The notes under the pieces are model-generated. The model searched no databases. It saw only the letters and a list, made by a program, of their open reading frames with translations, and was not told where the DNA came from. The position numbers and the translations under genes are program-made. This document shows, in pieces, positions 1-11,648 of a DNA stretch of 64,000 nucleotides. Every line of letters starts with the position of its first letter. The first letter of the stretch is position 1. The stretch is from Antedon mediterranea (lineage: Eukaryota; Echinodermata; Crinoidea; Comatulida; Antedonidae), in the NCBI RefSeq assembly GCF_964355755.1, contig NC_092670.1, positions 14,259,201-14,323,200 of the forward strand. The letters run 5' to 3'.

Positions 1-217
1 GTTCTCCTTTAAATTGTACATAATTGTCTCGCTTTTTTATAAACTACAAAAGGATCAACGCACCATATACCAACAAATCAACTCGAAACCTTTGAAATGT
101 GTTGATAATCAAAAACTGGCTGCTCAAAGACTAACTGAGAAAAAAACTATTTGTGCAAATTTTGAGTTTTGTTTTTAGGTAAATAGGTTATTTATTATTT
201 GTTCCACTTTTTTTCAG

Positions 218-1996
218 GCTTGTATGGTTGAAAACGAAAATGATGACGACCCTAGTCAAGAGACAATCACATTCCTGTACAAGTTTGTGAAGGGAGCATG
301 TCCAAAGAGTTATGGGTTTAATGCAGCTAGGCTAGCTAACATCCCAGATGAAGTAAGTACTGCGTCTAACCATTTTGTCACTGGCGGAGAAGGGTGCAAT
401 GGGGTTTGGAAGGGTGTTTTATGATCCCATTTCGCAATTGAGAAAATGACTACTGACAGGCTATTGTATGCGTACAACAGAGAATTGAACATTTCACGCT
501 TGAATGAATCAAATATTTATCATTTGAGGTTTAGATCCACACAAGATTGTTGTTCCCTGGACATGCACAAAAGCAGTTTCCCTTTGAAGCACACAATTTG
601 GCATAAAATGATATTTAAGTACAAAGAAAAAAGAAAACAATTGTATGATTTATTAGAAATTATTGTGTGATTTAAGCTTAAAAGTACTGTCCACCATGCA
701 GCTAAATTAATAGTCCAAGTCCTAGGTTATTTTGTGAAAAAAACATTTTGGCACACATTGCGTGCCATACAGATACTTGAGCTGGAATCATTGTCTAGGC
801 AATGTCACATCCTTTGCTACTTCAATTCCAAGGTACAAAAAAACAAAATGTTTGCCGATGACAACAATTTAAAAAGAAATAATAACTAGAGAGATGGGGG
901 CAAGCCTGTGGCGCAGTGTGTTGGACATTGGCAGAGCCATATATAGAGAGAGTTTCGACATTGCGTTCACAGATTTTAGAAAGTCATGTGGTGTGCACAC
1001 CGGCCATCTTTGTGTCCAACTATGCTTATATAGCGTATGGAGTCGAATCATTTGCTTAAATATCGTATTTAATATCAAAACAAGTTTTTTGTTAAGATAA
1101 TAACAAAATCATAAAGTTACTGAGAACATGATTTTAAACAACAAAATGTAAAAACAATGCATTACTATAGAGAATCGCTGTACAAACTAAACGCGTAAAG
1201 CGTGCATGGAGCGCGTAACCAAAGCCATTCCGAAATTGCTATTTTTTTTTGTTTAAAATCATGTTCGCAGTAACATTATAATTTTTTTATTATTTTAACA
1301 AAAACCTTTAAACAAATTGATTGTTTCGATATTAAATTAGATAATTAAAGCCTTTTGAACGTTATACATTTTCAAAACAAAAAACTCAACTCCATACTCT
1401 ACATAGGAATAGTTGGACACAAACACGGCTTTTAATCCATTCAATGTCGAAACTCTCTCTATATATGGCTCTGGACATTGGATTTGTGATCGTGAGTTTG
1501 AATCCAACTCTCGCCGCATGGCTTGTATTCTTGGGCAAGATATTTTACTTACATTTGTCTCTCTCCACCCAGGTGTATAAATTGGTTAGATCAGGATACA
1601 ATTTTGCGCTGATTATTAGCTGCATTATGGGAGTATGTTGCCATACATGTTTGATAAAAAATATGACATGGTAATACTGTGAAGCGCATAGAAGCATTGT
1701 GCAAAAAGCGCTATATAAGAACAAATATATAAGAACAAATATATAAGAACAAATATATAAGAACAAATATATAAGAACAAATATTAATAAATTGATAATT
1801 ACCTTATTATACTTTAATGAGTGTCAACAAAACATAATCTTTTTTACAGATTATTAAGGTTGCCAAGAAAAAAGCCGCAGATTTTGAGGCGTCATCTGAA
1901 CGACTTAAACTATTGAGGGCGCTGAACAGAATCTCAACCTCATGCAAAATAGAAGATTTGATATCAATGAGAAATTCCATAAAACTAACTCATTAG
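218..1996 (+). CDS. MSH6: DNA mismatch repair protein MSH6, last two coding exons
   Basis: Two exons are visible, 218-352 (45 codons) and 1850-1996 (48 codons plus TAG). The first follows a pyrimidine-rich acceptor and ends in phase 0 at a GTAAGT donor; the second follows TTTTTTACAG. The first exon encodes the conserved block [20 protein letters not shown] followed by [11 protein letters not shown], which I recognise as the C-terminal part of the MSH6 ATPase region. The second begins [13 protein letters not shown], matching the helical tail of MSH6, and ends in a divergent, family-typical C-terminus. MSH6 pairs with MSH2 as MutS-alpha, which recognises base mismatches and small loops in the nucleus. 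The mismatch-binding domain and Walker motifs lie off the left edge. The intron (353-1849) carries a foldback element. MSH6 is favoured over other MutS homologues because of the [15 protein letters not shown] block. Confidence 0.93.
895..1510. mobile_element. Foldback/MITE-like inverted repeat in the MSH6 intron
   Basis: A 32-base stretch at 932-963 is an exact reverse complement of 1442-1473. Weaker complementarity continues inward through about 1150 and 1240, around a centre near 1195. The arrangement fits a non-autonomous foldback element. I could not define a target duplication, so the outer limits are approximate. No coding capacity is seen. Confidence 0.7.
1711..1786. repeat. Short tandem repeat, 15-bp unit
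   Basis: About five direct copies of a unit reading AAGAACAAATATATA lie in the MSH6 intron, 64 bases upstream of the last-exon acceptor. It is probably a neutral microsatellite-like expansion. Confidence 0.85.
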
Positions 1997-2009
1997 AACC
2001 TGATTCTAG

Positions 2010-2149
2010 GGCTGTCTACACTATCAAACTAGTTTGACAAAAAAAAAAGTGTGATGTGCCAAATATGTTAGTTCTATGACATCATCATATCTATATATTG
2101 GTACATCACATTTGGTTGTCAGATAAACTTTAATAGTGTAGACAGAGCG
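2010..2149. mobile_element. MITE family 1, copy 1
   Basis: The ends are inverted: the left end reads GTCTACACTATCAAACT and the right end is the complement of GTCTACACTATTAAA. Inside both ends follows a TGACA-type run and a GTGATGT motif. The element is about 140 bp and starts only 13 bases after the MSH6 stop codon, so it may sit in the 3' UTR. Related copies are at 12651 and 46097. The superfamily is not identified. Confidence 0.75.
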
Positions 2150-2169
2150 TCAATGCTGACAATATTTGT

Positions 2170-2290
2170 CCAGTATCATAGGCAAATTTTTTTCTACAGC
2201 ATCTCATTGTGTCACATGTGATACATGTATCATGGAAAGACATGGTCTGTGATACAGGTATCAAATGTCAGACAGAGAATCAACTTACTA
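2170..2290. repeat. Dispersed short repeat (CAGTATCRTAGGCAAATTYT type), copy 1
   Basis: The segment holding CAGTATCATAGGCAAATTTT and then TACAGCATCTCA recurs, diverged, near 30300-30400 and 45912-46000. In two of the three places it lies next to a MITE family 1 copy. No coding potential is seen. Confidence 0.5.
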
Positions 2291-2345
2291 AGAATTACCT
2301 GGAGGGTTTTTTTTTCGACCAGGAACATCAGTCCCTGAATTAACT

Positions 2346-2935
2346 TTTGTTTTTGATAATGAATACATGAAAGTAAGGCGTTTTTGATAATGAACACATG
2401 GAAGTAAGGCGTTTTTTATAATGAACATATGGAAGTATGGTGTTTTTGATATTGAACACATGGAAGTAAGGCGTTTTTAATAATAAACACATAGGAGTAG
2501 GCTGTTTTTGATATTGAACATATGGAAGTTAGGTGTTTTTAATAATGAGCACAATAAAGAAGGGCGTTTTTGATAATGAACACATTGAAGTATGGTGTTG
2601 TTGATAAGCACATTAAAGAAGGGCGTTTTTGATAATGAACACATGAAAGTCGGGTGTTTTTTATAATAAACGCATGGAAGTATGGTGTTTTTGATAATGG
2701 AACACATAAAAGTAGGCTGTTTTTGATAATGATCACATGAAAGTAGGCTGTTTTTGATAATGAACATATGGAAGTACTGTATGGTGTTTTTTATATTGAA
2801 CACATGGAATTAAGGCGTTTTTGATAATGAACACATAGAAGTATGATGTTTTTGATAATGTGCACATGAAAGTTGGGTGTTTTTTATAATGAGAAAATGA
2901 CGAAAGTAGGGCGTTTTTGATAATGAACAAAACCG
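2346..2935. repeat. Minisatellite, about 31-bp unit
   Basis: About 18-19 imperfect direct copies of a unit built on GTTTTTGATAATGAACACAT followed by GGAAGTAAGGC. Open frames on the minus strand here are products of the repeat and carry no recognisable domain. Confidence 0.92.
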
Positions 2936-3284
2936 TAAAAGCAATCAGTGGGTGCTACTTTTGTATTCATCTTTTATAATTTACTTGTTGTTGACATTTC
3001 GTTAATTTGTTTACCCATAGAGATATTGTGCTACTACTGTACTTAAAATATGTGTCAATCCTCACTACATTCTTTTCAAAAATTTATTATCTCTTCTCAG
3101 TGGGGTCACCAGTTCACATTAGTTGAATTTGTCTACACAATTTGAGAGTTTCATTAAGAAACATGAAAATACTTTATCACACATGCAGCTAATACTAATG
3201 ATAAATTTAACAATAAATGGTATGCTTTTTACATACAAATTGACTTTTTTGTTGTTGAAATAATGTGTATGGATTGTCAAACAC
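2936..3284. other. Intergenic, nothing recognised
   Basis: AT-rich single-copy-looking DNA between the 31-bp minisatellite and the 5S-derived SINE. I see no exon, RNA gene or terminal repeats. Confidence 0.5.
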
Positions 3285-3590
3285 AACAACGTTGGGCCTG
3301 GTTAGAGCTTGGATGGGAGACCATCTGGGAATAGCGGGTGCTGTATACGGAACTGGGGTCCCGTTAGGCATTTGAAATCAGCACTGCTGACTCTTATGGC
3401 AGCCCCTGCATCTAGTATCTGCCTCAGACCTCTGGTCAATGTGGGCACTGGACGAGAGAAGCCCCTGATCAATGTCAGGACCAATCAAGGTGTTTTAAAC
3501 AGTCCTGGCTTTGTTTGTATCAAACCTGTTAGTATCGGTAATTATCGCTGTTGGTTTCGATTGAATAAAATAAAATTAAAATAAAAATAC
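3285..3590 (+). mobile_element. SINE with a 5S rRNA-derived head
   Basis: Positions about 3290-3347 closely resemble the 3' half of 5S rRNA, including GCTTGGATGGGAGACCATCT and GGGAATAGCGGGTGCTG. That part of 5S rRNA holds the downstream internal promoter elements for RNA polymerase III. It is followed by about 200 bases of unrelated body and an A-rich tail (AATAAAATAAAATTAAAATA) ending near 3590. This architecture is that of the SINE3 class. The 5' half of the 5S head is missing, so the copy is truncated. A 5S pseudogene is the alternative, but the attached body and tail argue for a SINE. Confidence 0.8.
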
Positions 3591-4020
3591 CACAAAGTTA
3601 ACGACGACAAGCTAAATTCATACTTTATTATCAACACAACAATGACCTGTTACAAATGCATCTTATACAATCACCCCATATGTATCAGCAGTATACAATG
3701 GATAAAAGCTTTTATATCGATATGCATTTTATAAGCAATTCTTATGTATTGTTCACACAGATGCGAATAATAATAGTACCAACATACAGTCTGCCAACAT
3801 AGTGTTTTTAACAAAATAAAATGTTCGTATTCGTTCAATCACCTGAGAGGAGAATATTTTTATGAGTTATGAAAGTTCTGAATTTGTATAGTACAGTATA
3901 TCTATTTTTTATATATCATGCCAGTTTCAAATTTATTTCCATTTTACTACTCTGGACAAGTAAATAGTATCAGTATCAGATCAGCGCTCCCCATCGCCCT
4001 ACATTCACATTTGTATTTAC
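3591..4020. other. Intergenic, nothing recognised
   Basis: AT-rich sequence with no exon, RNA gene or clear repeat. It ends where the 20-bp minisatellite starts. Confidence 0.5.
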
Positions 4021-4022
4021 TG

Positions 4023-4905
4023 TCGCACTTTGTAATACGCACTTTGTAATAACATGTCGCACTTTGTAATAACATGTCGCACTTTGTAATAACATGTCGC
4101 ACTTTGTAATAACATGTCGCACTTTGTAATAACATGTCGCACTTTGTAATAACATGTCGCACTTTGTAATAACATGTCGCACTTTGTAATAACATGTCGC
4201 ACTTTGTAATAACATGTCGCACTTTGTAATAACATGTCGCACTTTGTAATAACATGTCGCACTTTGTAATAACATGTCGCACTTTGTAATAACATGTCGC
4301 ACTTTGTAATAACATGTCGCACTTTGTAATAACATGTCGCACTTTGTAATAACATGTCGCACTTTGTAATAACATGTCGCACTTTGTAATAACAACATGT
4401 CGCACTTTGTAATAACATGTCGCACTTTGTAATAACCTGTCGCACTTTACAATAACATGTCGCATTTTGTAATAACCTGTCGCATTTCGCAATAACATGT
4501 CGCACCTTTTTAATAACATGTCGCACTTTGTAATAACCTGTCGCACTTTACAATAACATGTCGCATTTTGTAATAACCTGTCGCATTTCGCAATAACATG
4601 TCGCATTTTGTAATAACCTGTCGCATTTCGCAATAACATGTCGCACCTTTTTAATAACATGTCATACTTTGTAATAACCTGTCGCACTTTGTAATAACAT
4701 GTCGCACTTTGTAATAACCTGTCGCACTTTGTAATAACCTGTCGCATTTTGCAATAACATGTCGCATTTTGTAATAACCTGTCGCATTTCGCAATAACAT
4801 GTCGCACCTTTTTAATAACATGTCGCACTTCGTAATAACATGTCGCACTTTTTAATAACCTGTCGCACTTTGTAATAACCTGTCGCACTTTGTAATACAT
4901 GTCGC
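4023..4905. repeat. Minisatellite, 20-bp unit, about 44 copies
   Basis: The unit is AACATGTCGCACTTTGTAAT. Copies are essentially perfect up to about 4395, then become a higher-order mix of AACATGTCGC and AACCTGTCGC variants with TTTCGCAAT and CCTTTTTAAT changes. A diverged array with the same core is at 16275-16850. Long minus-strand open frames here (up to 317 codons) arise because the repeat lacks stops and should not be read as a gene. Confidence 0.97.
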
Positions 4906-5139
4906 AGTTTTCTTAAGTGAGCTACACTGTCCGTCGACATAATTTTGTAATGGCCATGTTATTTCATTTTTCAGTCAAAGAAATCCATTCTTGACCTTTC
5001 CACATGGTTAGATAGATGCGCCATAATACAGTTTTTTATTACCGTGTTTTGGTTTCAATATGTGTAGGTTTACTACCTTTTAGTCTTTATTACAAAACTC
5101 GAACTTCTGTGGTACCGATACCGTTGTTCTCATAGAGAC
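4906..5139. other. Upstream region of the P450 gene
   Basis: This is the gap between the minisatellite array and the P450 start codon. It must hold at least part of the promoter and 5' UTR, but I cannot point to a convincing TATA box or initiator. Confidence 0.4.
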
Positions 5140-8100
5140 GTGTCCACACTGTACACCATGAGTATTTTAACTGACTTCATTGAAAATTACAGCACATTTC
5201 TTGTATTCAGCGCGATTTTTCTAGCGTTATACTTTCGACAGCGTTCAATAAACGCGTTTCCACCAGGACCAACTCCACTGCCTTTAGTCGGCAATGTGCT
5301 ATCGTACGGAAAGCAGCCTTTTAAGACGATAACCAAATGGGTTGAAAAATACGGCGATATTATTACACTGTATCAAGGACCTTTTAGGAAAGTGATTTGG
5401 ATCAACGATGCTAAACTCGGCATTGATTTGTTTCAGAAACAACCAGACATTTTTTCAGAACGCCGCCCTATTCCGTTTATGGTAGCATTGATAAACCCTG
5501 AGGGTGAGTAGGCCTATTTTGTTCCATTAGACCGTCAGCTGTAAATCTTATTTATAAATGCATATCAATTTTATATCCAATGAGCATAGCTTGTTTCGAA
5601 TGTAATAATAAATTCAATTTGATAGTGCACAATGCAGGACGCCTCTAAGTGCTGAACAATCAAAAGAACATATTTGTGCAAACAAATAAAAATATAGGCC
5701 TAAATTTACTTTATGCAAAAAACACATTTCAGGCTTTGTAGATATAACCGTTTTAACGTGTATATATATATACACTTGGATTTTACTATACGCGTTATCA
5801 TCGGTTGTTTGTTGTGTAGACATGCATTCAATTCAACAATTATTTCGACCAAAATCAAACATCAATATATATTTGAAAAAGTATCATTTGGTCTAGGGAC
5901 GACATTATAGAGACCCAAGTCCTTAACCGTCGCCCCTCTTCATAGACACAATCCATACATCATTTTATTTTTCCTTCTTAACTGTTTCAATAACGTCTTT
6001 GTCTAGAGTACATTTACACAGCAAGTTTTAGTCTTTGTTTTAGGGTATATTCACACAGTATCACTATTATTGTACGCCTATTTAGGCCTATACTCTTGAG
6101 TGAATAACGCTTGTCCCCAATAACGTGTTTTTAGCTTGTAATTTATGTTGTAATCCAATTTTTTTATGTTTTCGTACAAAAATACGAACATTTGAGTATT
6201 GTTGCTTCTGTATATTGTGTTCGAATAAGTAAAATGTTGACAAAGTGAGTCGAATTGTCGACAGCAAGTTAAAGATAATCCCATACTCATGTGGCATGAT
6301 TAGGCATTCTTACATTTCACAGAAACTATAAAAAAAATAGTTGAAAATAAATAAAACTAGAGAGGTAACTGACACATAACTAAATATCACTTCCGATTCT
6401 TCAAAAAGTAAATGGTTATTCGTTTTTTTATTCTTGTAGAAGTAATATAATTTCTTGTATAAGTAACATAACAATAGTTAAGTCAGATACAATAACACTG
6501 TTATTTTGACTCAGCTTTGCAATTTCATAACGAAAATAAGTGCATAACAAAGAATAACAACAACCAATATACAAACACGTAATTTTTTTATTAGGGCCCG
6601 GGTTGAAGATGTCATAGAGGAACCGTTGTTTTGTTATACTCGTGATTTACAATAGCCCTATTTATGCGCGCTCCTTTAAATTGTTATGTGGTTGCGCACG
6701 TCGTCCTACTTAAACACAACGTAAGGACAACGTAAACGTACACTTCAATTCATTTGACCAATCACAACACCATGTATCACTCACTAACTACCGTATCTGT
6801 CGCGTGGGATTGGTCAACTCACTTTGCGTTTTACGTCCAAGTGGGAACTAAGCTTAAAACTCCAATTCATTATAGGCCTACACTGCCACACTATCTATCA
6901 CTTACTTCATCATTAGGGCCAAAAACGAAAGATATTGTTTTTGGAGGTGAATGGCCTTCTTCTTCTGAGGCCTATATTGTTATGCTGGGTCTGCCTGTTT
7001 CTGTTCTGTTTCTAATTATTTGTTATGTCTTTAAACACAGGAAGTATTGTTTGGGAAAATGGTCCTGCCTGGAAAGCTAGAAGACGATGGATTATCAGTG
7101 CATTGCGCCATTTTGGAATGGGAAAACGAAGCATGGAAGTTCAGATAAATAGAGAGGCAACTACGTTTTGCCAAGAAGCCGCTGAGTACAAATCGAAACC
7201 ATTTGATCCTGAGCATATTGTCAACTGTGCTGTCACCAATATAATATGCTCTATTGCGTTTGGAAGACGTTATGAATACCAAGACCCTGAATTTGTCGAG
7301 TTATTGAAAAATTTACTTGCTTTCTTCCGACAGTGCAATATAAAGAGCATCGAAATGCACCTCCCATTCATAATGTCATTTCCTATGTTTAAATACAAGA
7401 CCCTTTCGGCCAAACATATCGTTGAGTTTACCAAGAAGCAGGTAAAACAACATGTAGAAACATTTGATCTTGAAAACATTAGGGACGTAACAGACAGGCT
7501 GTTAGCGGAGCGAGAGACCTGTAGTGATGACGAAAAAGCGTTCTTTGACCCAGACGTTATGTGCTCATCCATAACGACGATATTTTTAGCAGGAGCTGAG
7601 ACGACTTCCAGCACACTGAAATGGTTCATTTTATTCATGGCTGCTTATCAGAATGTACAAGCTAAAGTATGTATCAACTTGATGTACAATAAACCAATGT
7701 GCTTGTGTAGGCCTACTTACTTGGTTTGTAATTCTAAATAATGAGAGTTGTAGGCCTACTGTCCACAGTTAACCAAATATTTCGAAAATTGTATACTGGT
7801 GAATAAAGACTAGTAAAGTTAAACTTGCGGCCCACCATGCGTTTCTTCTTTTCCTCCAGTAAGACGATTTTAACATAAAGACGGAAACGTCAAGATATTC
7901 TAAGCCATACTTTTTTTTTCTTTTTGGAAACACACCAGAAAATCTAACTGCCATTGATTTGACATTTGATATTTGCGTTCATGCGTGTCTAGCACATTAC
8001 AAATTAAATCAAAAACAGTATTCTTTTCATTCTAACATACTCAGTTCGCAAACAAGTACAATGCAGTGACAAGTAACATTAAGTGGTACTCAAATTTACA

Positions 8101-9624
8101 ACATCGTGACCTGACATAACATACCCTCCGGTACCAGTACTGAACAATTGGAATCTCTTGCCACGTATTATTTTAATGTATGCATTCCATAACCATTATT
8201 AAAAGTTAATCTGCACACTGAAGAGAATACTGGCGCATTCAATACAAAAAAAGTGAGCTAAATAAAAGCTTGTAACATGTGTTCCTAAAGAAATTCCTTA
8301 TGGGAAATAATAATGTTAGATATGATCGCTTTCAGGTACATGAGGAAATTGATCGTGTGTTAGAGGGTAGAAGCCCAACGATGACAGATCGACAACTCTT
8401 GCCATATTTAGAAGCTACCACTTATGAGGTGCAAAGGTTGGGCAACGTATTAGGCACTACAATCCCTCATGGAACAGCAGAAGAGTGCACTATAAAAGGA
8501 TACAAAATTCCAAAAGGAACCACCATACTCTTGAATCTTTATAGAATTCACAGAGATCCAAAATATTGGGATGACCCTTTGTTGTTTAACCCTTTACGGT
8601 TTTTTAAAGAGGATAGTCAGACAGTACACAAGCCAGAATCGTTCATGCCGTTTGGAATAGGTTTGTATATAGCTGTTTTATTGTTTTGCTTTATTGTACA
8701 CTTTTAAAATAGGTGTCAAGTATAAATGTAGAGGGCCTAACCTAAATTATGGTTCTTGATTTGTCTTCAATAGTGCTAATATTGTATGCAAACTTTTTCC
8801 CATCGTGTAAAAACAGAAGCATCAATAAATACATGGTTCATAATCGCAGGATAGCAATACGTAACCCTGATAACGAAAACCTACATTTTAAAATGACAAA
8901 AACTGGCATTGTTTGGTTCGAATCAAACTCAGCTTTTGCTACAGTACCAACTATTGCCATGTCCATGCGTCATACGTCTCTAATAACTACAGGCGTATGA
9001 AAAACCCAAGGAAATAACAATGACGCCTTTGAGCTATTTATTCATTCATATGTATAAAATTATAAAATATTGTTTACATGATATACCTATATTATTATTA
9101 TTTTTTGTATATATGTGTATATATATATATAAACACAGCAGGCAAAGAACATTAATTCTAAACCGCCCGGTGATATACTGAAATGTAATTAATTAATTTG
9201 AAAGGATAAAGATGAGGAAATTTGTGAGAATGAGAAAAAGTCGCCCCAAACGAGACTCGAACTCGGACCGTCTGCTTGATATGCAGTTGCCCTAACCATT
9301 GTGTGTATATATATCTATATATCTATATTTTATCCTGTAATTGGTGTATGTTGGATGTGAAAGAATAAAATGCACAAAAAAATAACATAATATTATTGAT
9401 ACATATTTGCTTATCTTTCTATATCATTATTTTATTTTATAGGAAGAAGAGCCTGTCTTGGTGAAAATTTGGCTAAAATGGAGATATTTATTTTCATGGT
9501 AAACTTCTTTCAAAAGTTTAAAGTTGAAATACCAGCAGGCCATCCACAGCCTGACGTTGAACCTGAGATTGGACTTACATTCAGTCCAAAACCATTTCAA
9601 GTATGCGTCAATGCACGTGGATAG
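5140..9624 (+). CDS. Cytochrome P450, clan 2 (CYP2/CYP1/CYP17-like), four exons
   Basis: Exons are 5140-5503, 7041-7666, 8336-8660 and 9443-9624; intron phases are 1, 0, 1 and the spliced product is 498 residues, a normal P450 length. A membrane anchor lies near residues 20-32 (FLVFSAIFLALYF), then the proline hinge PPGPTPLPLVGN (41-52). Further signatures are WKARR in helix C (132-136), AGAETTS in helix I (305-311), the ExxR motif EVQR (361-364), NPLRF (415-419), and the heme loop FGIGRRACLG with the thiolate ligand Cys443. Codons at two splice junctions are split inside Gly122 and Gly439. It should be an ER-bound monooxygenase using NADPH-P450 reductase. The substrate cannot be told; CYP2-like and steroid-17-hydroxylase-like enzymes are both possible. 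A second in-frame ATG at 5158 is an alternative start. No broken motif is seen, so the gene looks functional. Confidence 0.95.
9238..9303 (-). mobile_element. Truncated tRNA-derived SINE (or tRNA pseudogene)
   Basis: Read on the minus strand it has a D-arm-like TGGTTAGGGCA, an anticodon stem-loop (CTGC-ATATCAA-GCAG) and a T-arm CGAG-TTCGAGT-CTCG with a B-box GAGTTCGAGTC. The 5' acceptor and most of the D stem are replaced by a TA-rich microsatellite (from 9304). It cannot fold as a full tRNA. It lies in P450 intron 3. Confidence 0.65.
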
Positions 9625-9634
9625 AAAATGAAAG

Positions 9635-9640
9635 AATAAA
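9635..9640 (+). promoter_or_regulatory. Polyadenylation signal candidate for the P450 gene
   Basis: AATAAA lies 10 bases after the P450 stop codon. A second AATAAA at 9707-9712 is an equally good candidate. Confidence 0.5.
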
Positions 9641-11578
9641 CGGCTTTGCAATAACGTTGAAAAACAGATTACAATAGCCGGGATAATAGCATTCTTTTAT
9701 TGCACAAATAAAAATTTTTCTATGAAATTATGCATAGTTTAATATAACAGAGCCGAGTGCCTTTTTGTGTGGTTCCGGTAGCGAGTAAAAGTACGACAAT
9801 CCCGCCATTTTCGGTTTGTTTAGCTTCAGTTTGTAAATTGCAATGGTGTCCAAATAGATGAAATTTGCATATGTTTTATGCTGAAATTTTTTTTTAAACA
9901 TTTAATAAGCAGGGAGACAGCGAGGAGAAATTGAATTTACCTTGTAATAAATAATCAATTCATTGCACTTATCATAAAAAAAACCTACCCTTCCTCAATT
10001 TTAGATCTTCTTTTATACCTTATTCGGGCGATCGGTTTCGCCCCGGATTTAGTACACATCTAACACATTTTTAAGACTTAGTAAAATAATGTATTACTTT
10101 AAAATTCACCTGTTTGATCATGGATGTATATGTCCACATGGTTTAATTATGTAAATAGTCGATTCTTAACAAGCATTATTAGCTCTTGTTTTTTAATAAT
10201 GTTAATCTGCATAGAGTAAGCCGAGGCACAACCAGGACAACACGTCACAACGTTAGAATAAAGAATTAGCAGGGAAGAGTGATTTTACTCTTCCCTGCCA
10301 TTATAGGTACGATGATGTAGGCATGAACAGCATGTAAGTATCCGGCATAATTGATGTAATTACTTTTGATTTTTCTAATTATTATTTCTCCTTTTTTACA
10401 ATTGTAATCGTTGTTGGAGTTTGAATTGTAAATATCTCTATATTTTATAATTCTTTGTTTTTTTTTGTCTGATAGGCACCATAAAATCAGCTTACGCTGA
10501 CTGGGTAACCCTCTTGAAATAATGGTGAAATTAATAAAGAAATAATTGTCCTTAAGGAACCGTAGTTGTGTATGTCTTTGTTTTACCATATTATTTAAAC
10601 CGTGTCTGTGATCTAAGCGGCACCTCAATGGTTTTTATTGAGCACCACCAGTACATAAATCCATTTGATATGTGTACAGTACTTTGTAAAACATTTATTT
10701 AGTATCTAGTTACAAAACATGTCTTGTGGTAAATACCTATTGAAATGGGCGAAACACTAGTACAATGAAAGCTGTCGACCCCTTTGTTATCTAAATAAAT
10801 TACAGTGTATATATTGAAGGCTTGGTTTACACTATTAGGCCTAAAATGCATGTGATTCTAAGTAAACTTATGACAATAGACTTTGCGGCGGGGCTGTTTC
10901 ATGTCATAAATTTAGAAAGATTTAGGTTTTTTACTCTCACCCATTTAATTTTGGGATTAAAAAATGTAAATAGAAGGTGACGACTTTTCCCAAATGTTCT
11001 TCCTTTTCTATTTTCCATCTACAAGCATGGAAGAGTGAGATTAAAATGATCTCACTTTTTCCTGATACAATTTTATAGGCCTATACTTTGTAAAATGGCA
11101 ATGTTAAAAATGACCCAACAACCCAAAGTTTCCAAATTGACTCCATTTAATATATGGAGGTGTAAATGTAGTTCTAATATGGCACCTCACGTCACTCAGA
11201 TGAAAATAAGCGCAACTGAGCAGTTGTTTGAAGGAGTGGAGACCATCATACGAATGAATAGGCGAAAAGTGTTTTTGTTGGTAAGTTATTATTTTTAATA
11301 TTCCGTGTTACGAAACGCGACAAGTAGCCTACCTTATAGCTACTCCCATTTTGTCATTCTTTAAAATCAATAGAATAACATAATAGAAAAAGAAAATAAT
11401 CCTTATTTTATAAAGATCTGTTAAAGGTTCACTGAAGCGAATATTATTTTAATTTTTTAGATATTGTTCACAATCACTCACCCATACCTATTTAAAGTTG
11501 AATGTATAAGTTGAAAATACTTGTGGTGATCGGTAGGAGTCTATTGGTGTATCGTGCTATCCAGGTGTAGTAACGAAA
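9641..11578. other. Intergenic region between the P450 and HYR genes
   Basis: AT-rich DNA with a perfect hairpin at 10269-10298 and a smaller one at about 11030-11060 (AGTGAGAT and ATCTCACT). An open frame at 11095-11280 ends at a GTAAGT donor but matches no family I know. The right end must contain the HYR-gene promoter; no TATA box is obvious. Confidence 0.45.
10269..10298. repeat. Perfect 12-bp inverted repeat (hairpin)
   Basis: GCAGGGAAGAGT and its exact complement flank the six-base loop GATTTT. It does not match the histone mRNA 3' stem-loop. Function unknown. Confidence 0.8.
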
Positions 11579-11648
11579 ATGTTGCAAATCATGTTAGTGA
11601 GATTATTAATTCCCCTTTTTGGACTTATCACTCTTGGACATTCCCAAA
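11579..11648 (+). CDS. HYR gene exon 1, signal peptide (predicted)
   Basis: An ATG is followed by 22 codons with the hydrophobic core RLLIPLFGLITLG and a polar end HSQ, a good secretory signal. The exon ends at a GTGAGT donor in phase 1, exactly the phase needed by the HYR exon at 18426; the split codon would be ATC (Ile). The intron would be 6.8 kb. No transcript evidence is available here, and another first exon is possible. Confidence 0.7.

Noticed and set aside
3290-3347. Functional 5S rRNA gene
   Set aside because: Only the 3' half is present and several conserved bases differ.
3947-4900. Minus-strand open frame of 317 codons and overlapping long frames
   Set aside because: They translate a 20-bp tandem repeat that has no stop in several frames; the peptide only cycles through the repeat translation.
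4023-4905. Possible CRISPR array
   Set aside because: The 20-bp units abut directly with no unique spacers, in a eukaryotic context; it is a minisatellite.
6754-7080. Open frame just upstream of P450 exon 2
   Set aside because: It overlaps the exon in another frame and shows no P450 or other motif; the true acceptor is at 7040.
9238-9303. Functional tRNA on the minus strand
   Set aside because: The acceptor 5' strand is missing, replaced by TA-rich sequence.
10269-10298. Histone mRNA 3' stem-loop or bacterial-type terminator
   Set aside because: The stem sequence does not match the histone consensus, and the context is eukaryotic with no histone gene nearby.
11095-11298. Open frame with a good start context, ending at GTAAGT
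   Set aside because: The peptide matches no known family and has no signal or domain; kept only as a weak candidate first exon.
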